Part shown: positions 24,837 to 33,373 of the stretch, one piece after another | Layout: every line of letters starts with the position of its first letter | How positions within the stretch are numbered: the stretch's first letter is position 1 | Assembly: GCA_005888325.1 (NCBI GenBank) | Contig: VAWU01000026.1 | Coordinates: 97,407 to 133,676 of the forward strand | DNA length: 36,270 nucleotides | Direction of reading: 5' to 3' | Source of the DNA: Actinomycetota bacterium | GTDB lineage: Bacteria > Actinomycetota > Acidimicrobiia > Acidimicrobiales > AC-14 | Program-made: the position numbers and the translations under genes | Notes under the pieces: model-generated | What the model saw: only the letters and a program-made list of their open reading frames with translations | Told to the model about the DNA's origin: nothing | The model's database searches: none

Positions 24837-25399
24837 AGCTCCTGCTCTTCGGCGAGCTCGGCCCCGGAGCGCTGGCCCGCTCCTTCGAGCCCGGCCTGGC
24901 CACCGAGGCGACCGTCCTCACGACCGATCCGTACCGCTCGCAATCAGGTTCGTCGGCGCCACCGCCGACCGCGACGACCCGTTTGGGCCGGCGCTTCAAC
25001 TACCGAGCCCGCGTTGCACGCGCAGGCCCGGCGCTGGTCGAGACCGTGCAACAGCTCGGGCCCGACGCGGTGCTCGTGGTCAAGGGCCGGGGAATCGACG
25101 CCGGCTCGATCGCGCGCGTGCGCGGCCTCGGCGTGCCCGTCGCGCTCTACTACCCCGACAACCCGGCCTGGGCCTTCACCGAGGTGGGCGCGGGCGGCAC
25201 GGCACGCGTTGGCTTCGAGACGGTCATCCCCCGCGCGGTGCGCGACGGCCGGCTGCAGCTCCGGCTCGTGCCCCAGGCCCGGATGGAGCCCGTCCGGCTC
25301 GACGTGGAGCTGGACGCGCCGGCGTGGCACGTAACGGGACCCGCCCGCTGGGCGGGACCGTGGGACCGCGTGCGCACCGTCACGTGGGGGCTCCGGTGA
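24833..25399 (+). CDS. Chimeric ORF: CgeB-like glycosyltransferase N-terminus joined to an unrelated C-terminus
   Basis: 188 residues, coupled to asnB by an ATGA overlap. Residues 1 to about 113 resemble the N-terminal Rossmann half of CgeB-type glycosyltransferases (MKLLLFGELGPGALARSF, LGPDAVLVVKGRGID, LYYPDNPAW). A CgeB protein should continue for another ~200 residues. Instead the sequence changes at about base 25,172 to a beta-rich tail (GFETVIPRAVRDGRLQLRL, VPQARMEPVRLDVELDAP) that looks like the C-terminal end of a different, probably secreted protein (perhaps DUF4012-like, weak). This suggests a deletion or recombination junction. It is unlikely to be an active transferase. Confidence 0.6.
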   Translation: MKLLLFGELGPGALARSFEPGLATEATVLTTDPYRSQSGSSAPPPTATTRLGRRFNYRARVARAGPALVETVQQLGPDAVLVVKGRGIDAGSIARVRGLGVPVALYYPDNPAWAFTEVGAGGTARVGFETVIPRAVRDGRLQLRLVPQARMEPVRLDVELDAPAWHVTGPARWAGPWDRVRTVTWGLR

Positions 25400-25457
25400 G
25401 CCAGGCCCGAGATCGCATTCGCCGCGGGCGGTGTCGCCCCGACCGAAGGGATGAGAG

Positions 25458-26021
25458 ATGAAGCCTCGCCTTGCCTTGCGACTGAAGCGCACCGTCACGA
25501 TCGCGGGGTTCCTGCTCCTGGTCGCGGCTCCTGCGGACGCGCAGACCGGCTATCCGCCGGGCCCGCCCACGACGCAACCGTCGGGCACGGGCTCGAGCGA
25601 GGACCTCGGCACCATCGCCGTGGGCGAGACGAAGAGTTCGGAGCTGTGTGGCTTCGCGCCGGGCGCGACCGTGCGCGTCACCGCCAACGGGACCTTCGTG
25701 CTCAACGCGACTGCCGACGCCAACGGCTGCGTGCAGTTCGAGGTGATGGTCATCTCCGCGAGATCGATGGAGATCAACGGCACGCGCGCGACCGCCGTGT
25801 GCGGTCCCAACGCGGTCGTCGCCTCTGGCTCCGCGACGAACGCGACGCGTGTGACGCAGACCCTGCGGTTCGAGATCGTCTGCGATCCCGTCGCGCGGGC
25901 CGGCACCGCCACGACCGGTGCCGCCATCGCCCGCGGGGCGCTCGTCGGCGTCGCGCTGGTCGGATCCGGCGTGCTCATCGTGCTCGGCAGCCGGCGCCGC
26001 AAGACGCGCGACCCGGGCTGA
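25458..26021 (+). CDS. Secreted, C-terminally anchored surface protein
   Basis: 187 residues, ATG preceded by GAAGGGA. The N-terminal signal peptide is MKPRLALRLKRTVTIAGFLL, with LVAAPADA following and probable cleavage after ADA (about residue 28). The mature part is a small beta-type domain (about 50-140) with three or four cysteines (ELCGF, NGCVQF, AVCGP, EIVCD) that could form disulfides. The C-terminus has a transmembrane helix (GALVGVALVGSGVLIVLG) and a basic tail SRRRKTR, the layout of cell-wall-anchored proteins, but without a clear LPxTG motif. It may belong with whatever gene supplied the tail of the preceding chimeric ORF. No family is recognised. Confidence 0.72.
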   Translation: MKPRLALRLKRTVTIAGFLLLVAAPADAQTGYPPGPPTTQPSGTGSSEDLGTIAVGETKSSELCGFAPGATVRVTANGTFVLNATADANGCVQFEVMVISARSMEINGTRATAVCGPNAVVASGSATNATRVTQTLRFEIVCDPVARAGTATTGAAIARGALVGVALVGSGVLIVLGSRRRKTRDPG

Positions 26022-26043
26022 GTGTCTGCCGAACCCGGCCCGA

Positions 26044-27174
26044 TCAGAACATGGGCGGCGGGCCGGGGACGGTGGGCACGATCGCGTACCCGGCCGCGAT
26101 GAGCCGCAGGAGCAGCTCGGGGAGCATCGCGACGGTGCTCGCGCGGACCCCACCCCCGTCGTGCAGGATCACCACCGCTCCCGGCTTGGCCGCGCCCAGG
26201 ATGCGGTCGCGCAGCACCTCCGGCGGCGGCCGCAGATAGTCCTTGGGGTCGACGTTCCATCCCAGCACCCGCTCGCCGATGCGGTGGGCGACGTCGATGA
26301 CCTGTGGGGTGAGCCGTCCACCGGGCGCCCGGAAGAACTGCGCGTCCTGGCCGGTGATGGCGCGCAGGTCCGCGGCGTTGTCGGTGATCTCCGCGGTGAC
26401 CTGCTCGGGAGGAAGCCGGTCGAGCATCGGGTGGTGGGAGGTGTGGTTGCAGAGGGTGTTGCCCTCGGCGAGCTCCTCTCGGACGAGCTCGGGATGGCGT
26501 CGCTGGTTGTAGCCGACCGTGCAGAACGTCGCCTTGATCGCGAACCTGCGAAGGATCTCGAGCACCAGAGGCGTCCAGTCGGGGCTGGGGCCGTCGTCGA
26601 ACGTGAGCGCGATGACCCGGCCGGGGTTCGGCATCGCGGGCCCTGCGGGGATGAGGGTGCGGCGGGACACCACCTCGCCGCTCCGGTGGCCGGTGATGAT
26701 CTCGTCGAGGCCCGGTGTTCCCGGTTGCCACACCGAGTTCTCGACGTCGGGGAGGCCCGTCGGCAGGGCCGCCTGCGTACGCACGTCGACCGGCTCGACG
26801 CGGGCCGCGCCGTTCTGCACGAGCACCTGGCCGCGCCGTCGGAGCCGGGCGTGCGACCCGACCGGTTCACCGTCGAGGCTGATCGTGGCCCGGTCCGCGT
26901 GCGCGTCGAGCACCCGACCGCTGGCGGCCGCGACCAGGGCGCCGTCCCGCGGCACGATGTCCGCCGCCCGCAGACCGTCGGCGACGACGGGCGAATCGCT
27001 GACGACCGTGACGTCGATGCCGTCCACGCGCGCGACGGTCGCCATCGGCGGCGGCCGCGGCGGTGCTTGCGCGTCGAGCGCGGCCGCCGTGCCCGCCGTC
27101 GTGGTGGCCACGACGGCAGCCAGCGCGATCGTCAGGTGAGTACGCGTCGACGAAATCCGTTGATGCCCGCCCAC
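26044..27174 (-). CDS. Secreted polysaccharide deacetylase (NodB homology, CE4)
   Basis: 376 residues from GTG 27174, overlapping the permease gene by 43 nt. This start supplies a signal peptide (MGGHQRISSTRTHLTIALAA and following); later starts would lose it. After a ~110-residue beta-rich region (VARVDGIDVTVVSDS...DGEPVGSHARL, resembling DUF348/G5-type modules), the NodB domain has TFDDGPSP (Asp193, Asp194), the metal site H-T-S-H-H (244-248), RAPGGRLTP (282-290) and ILHDGGG. It would deacetylate peptidoglycan or an exported polysaccharide outside the cell. It is last in the glnE-ABC transporter operon, hinting at a link with an exported glycan. Confidence 0.9.
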   Translation of the reverse strand: MGGHQRISSTRTHLTIALAAVVATTTAGTAAALDAQAPPRPPPMATVARVDGIDVTVVSDSPVVADGLRAADIVPRDGALVAAASGRVLDAHADRATISLDGEPVGSHARLRRRGQVLVQNGAARVEPVDVRTQAALPTGLPDVENSVWQPGTPGLDEIITGHRSGEVVSRRTLIPAGPAMPNPGRVIALTFDDGPSPDWTPLVLEILRRFAIKATFCTVGYNQRRHPELVREELAEGNTLCNHTSHHPMLDRLPPEQVTAEITDNAADLRAITGQDAQFFRAPGGRLTPQVIDVAHRIGERVLGWNVDPKDYLRPPPEVLRDRILGAAKPGAVVILHDGGGVRASTVAMLPELLLRLIAAGYAIVPTVPGPPPMF

Positions 27175-27980
27175 GTGAGCAGGCAGGTGTACGTGATCAG
27201 CGCGCCGTAGATCGCGGCGAGGTTCATGTGCGGGAACTGCGGCGTGAGCGCGGCGCGCAACCCCTCGCTCATGTAGACGAGCGGGTTGAGCAGCACCGCC
27301 ACCTTGAGCCAGGGGATGGGCGACAGTCGGGCCCACGGGTAGTAGGTCGCACCCAGGAAGGTGATCGGGATGATCACGACGCTGAACATGAGCGGGACCT
27401 GGTTGGGCTGCACCCGCGTCCCCATGGTCATGCCGAACGCGGCGCCGAGCAGCGTGGCGAGCGGAGCCACCGTGAGCAGCACCGGCCAGTGCACGTCGAG
27501 GTGCACCGACGTGGTGGGGATGACGGCAGCCAGCGGGAACACGATCGCTGCCGCGAGCAGGCCCTGCAACGCGGCTGACACCATCTTCTGCGCGGCCACG
27601 CCCCACACCGGGAGCGGGGCCATCACGCGGTCCTCGATCTCGCGCGTGTAGCCGAACTCCTGCACCAGCGGCAGGGCGACGGCCTGCACGCCCTGGAAGA
27701 TGCACGCGATCGCGACGACGCCGGGCACGATGAGGATGGCGAAGGCCGCCTCCGAGCGACCCGGTCCCCCGATGCCCTGCCCGATCTTCGGGAACACGTA
27801 GGTGAAGACGAAGACGAACAGGGCCGGTTGCATGATGGTGCGCACGATGAAGACGGGCAGGCTCTTGCGCAGCACTGCGAAGTCGCGCAGGAGCAGGGCA
27901 TTGAACGCGGTGATCGCGGCGCGCGTCGGAGGGCGCAGCTCGGCGAGGGTCACGTCGGGCGGACGAACCTCTGTGGTCAC
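27132..27980 (-). CDS. ABC-2 type transporter permease
   Basis: 282 residues; GTG 27980 overlaps the ATPase stop as GTGA. About six transmembrane segments lie in the order typical of ABC-2 permeases, with VRTIMQPALFVFVFTYVFPKIG, ILIVPGVVAIACIFQGVQ and MFSVVIIPITFLGATYYPWARL. FGYTREIEDRVMAPLPVW is the characteristic cytoplasmic loop of DrrB/NodJ-type exporters. It forms an exporter with the preceding ATPase. The substrate may be a drug, lipid or glycan; the downstream deacetylase favours a cell-envelope molecule, which is inference. Confidence 0.92.
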   Translation of the reverse strand: MTTEVRPPDVTLAELRPPTRAAITAFNALLLRDFAVLRKSLPVFIVRTIMQPALFVFVFTYVFPKIGQGIGGPGRSEAAFAILIVPGVVAIACIFQGVQAVALPLVQEFGYTREIEDRVMAPLPVWGVAAQKMVSAALQGLLAAAIVFPLAAVIPTTSVHLDVHWPVLLTVAPLATLLGAAFGMTMGTRVQPNQVPLMFSVVIIPITFLGATYYPWARLSPIPWLKVAVLLNPLVYMSEGLRAALTPQFPHMNLAAIYGALITYTCLLTWAGINGFRRRVLT

Positions 27981-28927
27981 TCCCTCAGGTCCTTCCCCGT
28001 GAGGTTGATGAACACCGCCTCGAGCGTGGGCTCGGTGACCGAGAGGTCGGTGATCGTGAAGCCGCCGGCCTCGGCTCGGGTGACGACCTTCGGCAGCACG
28101 CCCTGTGAGCCGCGCAGGTGCACGCGCACGACGCTGTCGACGACCTGCACGCGCATCGCACCTTCGAGGCCCTCGAGGTGGTGGGCCAGCGCGGCGAGGT
28201 CGCCTTCGGCCGAGATCTTCACGATGGTGTCGGCGCCCACCGTGCGCTTCAGCTCCGCCGGTGTGTCGAGCGCGAGGATGCGGCCGCGGTCCATGATCGC
28301 CACCCGGTCGCAGAGCCGGTCGGCCTCTTCCATGTAGTGGGTCGTCAGCAGGATCGTCTCTCCGTCGTCGTGCAGCTCGCCCAGTATCTCCCACAGGGCG
28401 AGGCGGCTCTGCGGGTCGAGCCCGGCCGAGGGCTCGTCGAGGAACAGGGTGCGGGGCCGGTGCAGGATCGAGCGGGCGACCATCAGGCGTTGGGCCATGC
28501 CGCCGGAGAGCGCGTTGGTCTCGGCCGAGGCGCGATCGGCGAGCCGGAAGCGCTCGAGCGCCTCGTCGGCCGCCCGGCTGGCCTCGCGCCCGCTCATCCC
28601 GAAGTAGCGGCCGTGGAAGTAGAGGTTCTCGCGCACGGTGAGGCTGCGGTCCAGCGTGTTGGTCTGCGACACCACGCCGATGACCTGCTTGGTCAGGCTG
28701 GGGTGCGCCCACACGTCGATGCCGCCGACCGTCGCCCGGCCGCTGGTGGGGATGACGCGGGTCGTGAGCATGCCGACGGTCGTGGTCTTCCCCGCGCCGT
28801 TGGGCCCCAGCAAGCCGAAGATCTCGCCCTCGTGCACCTCGAGGTCGAGCCCGTCGACGGCGCGGAGATCGCCCGGGTAGACCTTGGTGAGCGCATCGGT
28901 TCGGATGACGGCTGTCGGCGCGCTCAT
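27977..28927 (-). CDS. ABC transporter ATP-binding protein (DrrA/NodI-like)
   Basis: 316 residues; ATG 28927 overlaps the glnE stop as ATGA. It has Walker A GPNGAGKTTT (41-50), the Q-loop around GVVSQTNTLDRSLTVRENL, the signature LSGGMAQRL, Walker B TLFLDEPSAGLD and the H-loop TTHYMEEADRLCD. The C-terminal ~90 residues form the accessory domain common in DrrA-type exporter ATPases. It energises the membrane permease encoded next. Translational coupling to glnE is clear, although a functional link with nitrogen control is not obvious. Confidence 0.94.
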   Translation of the reverse strand: MSAPTAVIRTDALTKVYPGDLRAVDGLDLEVHEGEIFGLLGPNGAGKTTTVGMLTTRVIPTSGRATVGGIDVWAHPSLTKQVIGVVSQTNTLDRSLTVRENLYFHGRYFGMSGREASRAADEALERFRLADRASAETNALSGGMAQRLMVARSILHRPRTLFLDEPSAGLDPQSRLALWEILGELHDDGETILLTTHYMEEADRLCDRVAIMDRGRILALDTPAELKRTVGADTIVKISAEGDLAALAHHLEGLEGAMRVQVVDSVVRVHLRGSQGVLPKVVTRAEAGGFTITDLSVTEPTLEAVFINLTGKDLRE

Positions 28928-31608
28928 CCCGCGACGGACTGGCCGTAGAAGAGACGTTGCACCACTTGACGGGCGCGACGGGTGACGCGGCGGTAGCTCT
29001 CGCGCAGCTCGCCGGGTGTGCTGTCGAGCGAACGGGCCAGCCGGGAGAGCTGCTCGGGCTGGGTGGGGAGCGCGTCGCCCGGCGCTCCCTTCACGAGGAA
29101 CCACCGGTTGCGCGTACGCTCGCAGAAGCGGTACGCGTCGGCGAGCACGGCGCGATCGTCGGCGTCGAGTTGACCGCCCGCAGCGAGCGCGTCGAGCGCG
29201 GCGATCGTCCCCGGCTCACGAACACCGTGCTGCAGTTGCAACAGCTGAGCAGTGAACTCGACGTCGGACAACGAGCCCCGACCGAGCTTCAGGTGGAAGC
29301 TGGAGTCGTCGCCGGCCGGCAGTCGCTCGCGCTCGATGCGCGCCTTCATGCGCCGGATCTCGCGCGCCTGGTCGTCGGTCAGCGGCTGCCCCCACACGTG
29401 GTCCCCCGCCACCTGCATGAAGCGACGGCCGAGCTCGTCGTCGCCGGCGACGGGGCGGGCGCGCACGAGGGCCTGGCGCTCCCAGGTCTGCCCCCAGCGC
29501 TCGTAGTAGGCGCGGTACCCGTCGAGGCTCCGGGCGAGCGGTCCCTGCTTGCCCTCGGGCCGCAGGTCGAGGTCGGTGGCGTAGATGCGCCCGGGCCCCG
29601 CCTCGCCCAGGAACGCCAGCAGCGTCTCGGCCGACTGCTCGGCCGCGGCGAAGTCGGCCGGCGTCGTCCCGTCGTAGACGAACAGCAGGTCGAGATCGCT
29701 CGCGTAGGACAGCTCCGCGCCACCGAACCGGCCCATCGCGATGACCGCGAACGGCAGGCGCGGCGCGACCGCGTCGAGCGCGGCGCGCACGCATGCCTCC
29801 GCCAGCGCGGTGAGCTGTCGGGCGGTCGCGGGCACCGTCGTGGCGTCGTCGCCCTCGAGCCCGAGGATGTCGCGCGCTGCGATGCGGAGCTCCTCGCGTT
29901 CCTTGAACCGGCGTAGACCGCCCCGGCGCTCCTTTCGACCGCCCCGCCAGGACAGCGCGACGGTGGCGCCGGCGGCCAGGATCTGGGGTGGACGCGGCGC
30001 CATCGCGTCGGGGTCGCCCAACGCGGGGATGAGGTCGGGGTGGTGTTCGAGCGTCTGGGTGAGGAGCCCGCTCGTGCCGAGCACGACGCACAGGCGCCGG
30101 GCTGCCTCCGGCGAGTCGCGGAACGCGGTGGCGAGCTCGGTGGTGCGTTGCGGCCCGGAGCTGAGCTTGCGCAGGCCGAGCAGACCGAGGCCGGGGTCGG
30201 GTGACTCGGACAGCCACTCGAGCAGCAGTGGCATCAGCTGCCGCATGAGCCGGGACGAGCGGCTGAGCCCTCGCGTCAGCTCCTGGACGGCCTGACGGGT
30301 TCGCGCCGGGTCGGTGAAGCCGAACGCGGCCAGCCGGGTCTCGGCTTCGCCCGGGGGCAGGGTGGCGCTCGCCGATCCCGCCAGCGTGTCGAGCAGGGGC
30401 CGGAAGAAGAGCCGTTCGTGGATCGACCGCACCGTCGACTGGTGCAGCAGGAGCACCGCCTCGAGCTGCGCGAGCGCGTCGCCCGCGACGGTGTCGCGGT
30501 AGCCCATGACGCGCGCCAGCCGGGTGCGGGCGGCGACGTCGGTAGGGAGCGCGTGCACCTGTTGCTCGTCGACGAGCTGGAGGCGGTGCTCGAGCACGCG
30601 CAGGAAGCGGTACGCGTCCGCGAGCGCGCGCGCGTCGTCGGCCGCCACACAGCCGGCCCGTTCGAGCTCGGCGAGCGCGTCGAGCGTCGTGGGCGAGCGG
30701 AGGTCCGCGTCGCTGCGTCCGTGCACGAGCTGCAGGAGCTGCACGGCGAACTCGATGTCGCGTATGCCACCGCGACCGCGCTTGACCTCGCGGTCCCTCA
30801 GCCCCTTGCGCGCGAGGGCGTCCTCGGCCCGCGCCTTCATGGCCCGCACCGAGCGCACGTCGTCCGCCGTGAACGGCCGCTCCCACAGCCGCTTGTGCGC
30901 GGCGGTGAGGAAGTCGGAGCCGAGATCGGTGGCGCCGCCGACGGGGCGGGCCTTGAGGAGCGCCTGGAACTCCCAGGTCTGCGCCCACCGGTCCCAGTAC
31001 GCCTCGAACGACTCGAGTGAGCGCACGAGCGGGCCGTCCCGGCCTTCCGGACGCAGGTCGGCGTCGACGCGGAAGCACGTCCGCGCCACCTCCATCAGCT
31101 GGCGGGCCCCGGCCTCACCCTCTCCGACGAACATCACGTCGATGTCGCTCGCGTAGTTCAGCTCGCACCCGCCGAGCTTGCCCATCGCGATCACCGCCAG
31201 CGGCGGCTCGTCTGCGAACCGCCACGCCGCATCGATGACGTCGGCGGCCAGCGCGGACAGAGCGCGCACCACGGTCTCGAGCCCGTCCCGACCCAGGAGG
31301 TCGCGAGCTGCGATGCGCAGGAGCTCGAGGCGCTTCCAGCTCGCGAGCGCAGCAGTATCGTCGGCGTCGAGCGCGGGTCGTCGTTCGAGATCGGCCAGCA
31401 CATCGATGGCGCGCCCGTCGCGCAGGCACGCGTCGGTCAGCGCCCGGCTGGCGGCGGTCACCGCGACGATCGCGTCGCGCAGCCCCCGGTCGGTGTCGAG
31501 CCGGGTCGCGAGCCCGTCGTGCGCCTCCACCAGCCGTTCGATCGCGACGGCCACCGCGGCCGGCGCGGCCGAGTGCTCGACGGTGTCGGTCAGCGTGTCG
31601 GACGCCAC
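28924..31608 (-). CDS. glnE: Glutamine synthetase adenylyltransferase/deadenylylase
   Basis: 894 residues, GTG start at 31608. It attaches or removes AMP on the regulatory Tyr of type I-beta GS according to nitrogen status. Two nucleotidyltransferase domains are visible: MGKLGGCELNYASDIDVMFV in the N-terminal half (deadenylylase) and MGRFGGAELSYASDLDLLFV in the C-terminal half (adenylylase). Each is followed by its helical GlnE domain (RGGIRDIEFAVQLLQLVHG and RGSLSDVEFTAQLLQLQHG). It is slightly short for the family (~950-1000). Its likely target, the glnA at 18752, is about 9 kb away. CAGACT ends 6 nt before the GTG, within a 52-bp gap shared with nadE. Confidence 0.95.
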   Translation of the reverse strand: MASDTLTDTVEHSAAPAAVAVAIERLVEAHDGLATRLDTDRGLRDAIVAVTAASRALTDACLRDGRAIDVLADLERRPALDADDTAALASWKRLELLRIAARDLLGRDGLETVVRALSALAADVIDAAWRFADEPPLAVIAMGKLGGCELNYASDIDVMFVGEGEAGARQLMEVARTCFRVDADLRPEGRDGPLVRSLESFEAYWDRWAQTWEFQALLKARPVGGATDLGSDFLTAAHKRLWERPFTADDVRSVRAMKARAEDALARKGLRDREVKRGRGGIRDIEFAVQLLQLVHGRSDADLRSPTTLDALAELERAGCVAADDARALADAYRFLRVLEHRLQLVDEQQVHALPTDVAARTRLARVMGYRDTVAGDALAQLEAVLLLHQSTVRSIHERLFFRPLLDTLAGSASATLPPGEAETRLAAFGFTDPARTRQAVQELTRGLSRSSRLMRQLMPLLLEWLSESPDPGLGLLGLRKLSSGPQRTTELATAFRDSPEAARRLCVVLGTSGLLTQTLEHHPDLIPALGDPDAMAPRPPQILAAGATVALSWRGGRKERRGGLRRFKEREELRIAARDILGLEGDDATTVPATARQLTALAEACVRAALDAVAPRLPFAVIAMGRFGGAELSYASDLDLLFVYDGTTPADFAAAEQSAETLLAFLGEAGPGRIYATDLDLRPEGKQGPLARSLDGYRAYYERWGQTWERQALVRARPVAGDDELGRRFMQVAGDHVWGQPLTDDQAREIRRMKARIERERLPAGDDSSFHLKLGRGSLSDVEFTAQLLQLQHGVREPGTIAALDALAAGGQLDADDRAVLADAYRFCERTRNRWFLVKGAPGDALPTQPEQLSRLARSLDSTPGELRESYRRVTRRARQVVQRLFYGQSVAG

Positions 31609-31614
31609 CGCGGC

Positions 31615-31620
31615 AGTCTG
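31615..31620 (-). promoter_or_regulatory. Possible -10 element of glnE operon
   Basis: Minus-strand CAGACT, 6 nt before GTG 31608. It would drive the four-gene glnE-ABC-deacetylase operon as a leaderless mRNA. Confidence 0.4.
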
Positions 31621-31648
31621 TCAGGCCGGGAATCGATCGCCACCCCGA

Positions 31649-31654
31649 TAGTCT
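31649..31654 (+). promoter_or_regulatory. Probable -10 element of nadE
   Basis: TAGTCT followed by 6 nt and GTG 31661, identical in hexamer and spacing to the element before the A-type carrier gene at 14111-14116. Confidence 0.55.
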
Positions 31655-31660
31655 CGTCGT

Positions 31661-33373
31661 GTGGCGCGACTACGGATCGCCGCCTGCCAGCTGAACACCG
31701 TGGTGGGCGACCTCGACGGCAATGTGACGGCCCTGCTCGCCATGCTCGACCGCGCCGAGGCGGCCGGATGCGATCTCGCGGTGTTCCCCGAGCTCGCGGT
31801 CACGGGCTACCCGCCCGAGGACCTCCTGCTCAAGCCGGGGTTCGTCGCCGACAACCTGGCGTCGCTCGAGAAGCTCGCGGCGCGCACCGGCCGATGCGCG
31901 GCGATCGTGGGCTTCGTCGACCGCACGAACGACCTGCACAACGCGGCCGCGGTCTGCGCCCACGGCCAGGTGCAGGGCGTGTACCACAAGCGGTTGTTGC
32001 CCAACTACGCCGTGTTCGACGAGCAGCGCTACTTCGCCCCCGGCCAAGGCGACCCGGTGCTCTTCGTCATCGGCGGCGTACGGGTGGGCGTGTCGATCTG
32101 CGAGGACATCTGGAGCCCGAACGGGCCGGCTTCCGCGCAGGCCGCGGGCGGGGCCGAGCTCGTCGTCAACCTCAACGCCTCCCCGTACTACGCGGGCCGG
32201 CTCGAGGAGCGCGAGCGCATGCTCGGCACGCGCGCGGCCGACGCCTCGTGCTCGCTCGTCTACGTCAACCAGGTCGGGGGACAGGACGAGCTGGTCTTCG
32301 ACGGTGCCTCGCTCGTCGTGGACGCGTCGGGCGCGGTGCTGGCGCGCGCCCCCCAGTTCGTGGAGGACGTCATGGTCGTGGACCTCGACGTGCGGCCCTC
32401 CTTCCGCAAGCGGCTGCTCGACCCCCGCGGCCGGGCGTCGAGCTCGCCCCTCGCACAGGTCACGGTCACGGGCGAGGCCGCCGAGCACGACACGCGCGTC
32501 CACCCGACGTGCGCGGAGCCGCTGGCGCGGGAGCGCGAGATCTACGAGGCGCTCGTGCTCGGCACGCGCGACTACGTCGCCAAGAACGGATTCACCGATG
32601 TGGTCCTCGGGCTCTCGGGTGGAGTGGACTCGTCGCTCGTCGCCGCCGTCGCCGTCGACGCGCTCGGGGCCGAGCACGTGCACGGGGTGTCGATGCCGTC
32701 GCGCTACTCCAGCGAGGGCTCACGTACCGACGCGGCCCGGCTGGCCGACGTCCTCGGCATCGACTTCCGCACGATCGCCATCGAGCCCGCCCACCGGGCC
32801 TTCCTCGAGATGCTCGCACCCTCGTTCGCGGCCACCGACGAGGGCCTCGCGGAGGAGAACGTGCAGGCGCGTGCGCGCGGCGTCACCCTGATGGCGCTGT
32901 CGAACAAGTTCGGTTGGCTGGTGTTGACCACCGGCAACAAGAGCGAGATGGCCACCGGCTTCTCCACGCTCTACGGCGACAGCGCGGGCGGCTTCGCGGT
33001 CATCAAGGACGTGCCCAAGCTGATGGTCTACGCGCTCTGCCGCGACCTCAACGCCCGCGCCGGCCGCGAGGTCATCCCGGAGGCCGTGCTCACCAAGCCG
33101 CCCTCTGCCGAGCTGCGGCCCGATCAGCGCGACGACCAGTCGCTCCCCCCCTACGAGGTGCTCGACCCGATCCTCGAGGCCTACGTCGAGGACGACCTCA
33201 CCGCGGGCGAGCTCGAGGCCGCGGGCTTCAATCCCGACCTCGTGCGCCGGGTCGTCGGTCTCGTCGACCGGGCCGAGTACAAGCGCCGCCAGTACCCGCC
33301 CGGCGTGCGCGTCACGCCAAAGGCGTTCGGCAAGGACCGGCGGGTGCCGATCACGAACCGCTACACGGGTTGA
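31661..33373 (+). CDS. nadE: Glutamine-dependent NAD+ synthetase
   Basis: 570 residues, GTG start. The N-terminal nitrilase-type glutaminase domain has its triad at Glu44 (FPELAVTGYP), Lys110 (YHKRLLPNY) and Cys147 (VSICEDIW). The C-terminal synthetase domain has the PPi loop LGLSGGVDSSLVA (SGGVDSS 319-325), SRYSSEGSRTDA, LTTGNKSEMATGFSTLYGD and the C-terminal YKRRQYPPGVRVTPKAFGKDRR. It amidates deamido-NAD with glutamine-derived ammonia. It shares a divergent promoter region with glnE and overlaps the next gene by 4 nt (TTGA). Confidence 0.96.
   Translation: MARLRIAACQLNTVVGDLDGNVTALLAMLDRAEAAGCDLAVFPELAVTGYPPEDLLLKPGFVADNLASLEKLAARTGRCAAIVGFVDRTNDLHNAAAVCAHGQVQGVYHKRLLPNYAVFDEQRYFAPGQGDPVLFVIGGVRVGVSICEDIWSPNGPASAQAAGGAELVVNLNASPYYAGRLEERERMLGTRAADASCSLVYVNQVGGQDELVFDGASLVVDASGAVLARAPQFVEDVMVVDLDVRPSFRKRLLDPRGRASSSPLAQVTVTGEAAEHDTRVHPTCAEPLAREREIYEALVLGTRDYVAKNGFTDVVLGLSGGVDSSLVAAVAVDALGAEHVHGVSMPSRYSSEGSRTDAARLADVLGIDFRTIAIEPAHRAFLEMLAPSFAATDEGLAEENVQARARGVTLMALSNKFGWLVLTTGNKSEMATGFSTLYGDSAGGFAVIKDVPKLMVYALCRDLNARAGREVIPEAVLTKPPSAELRPDQRDDQSLPPYEVLDPILEAYVEDDLTAGELEAAGFNPDLVRRVVGLVDRAEYKRRQYPPGVRVTPKAFGKDRRVPITNRYTG

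Noticed and set aside
31519-33369. Upstream in-frame extension of the EamA transporter
   Set aside because: It lies inside nadE in another frame. The transporter's own sequence begins at TTG 33370 with the first membrane helix.
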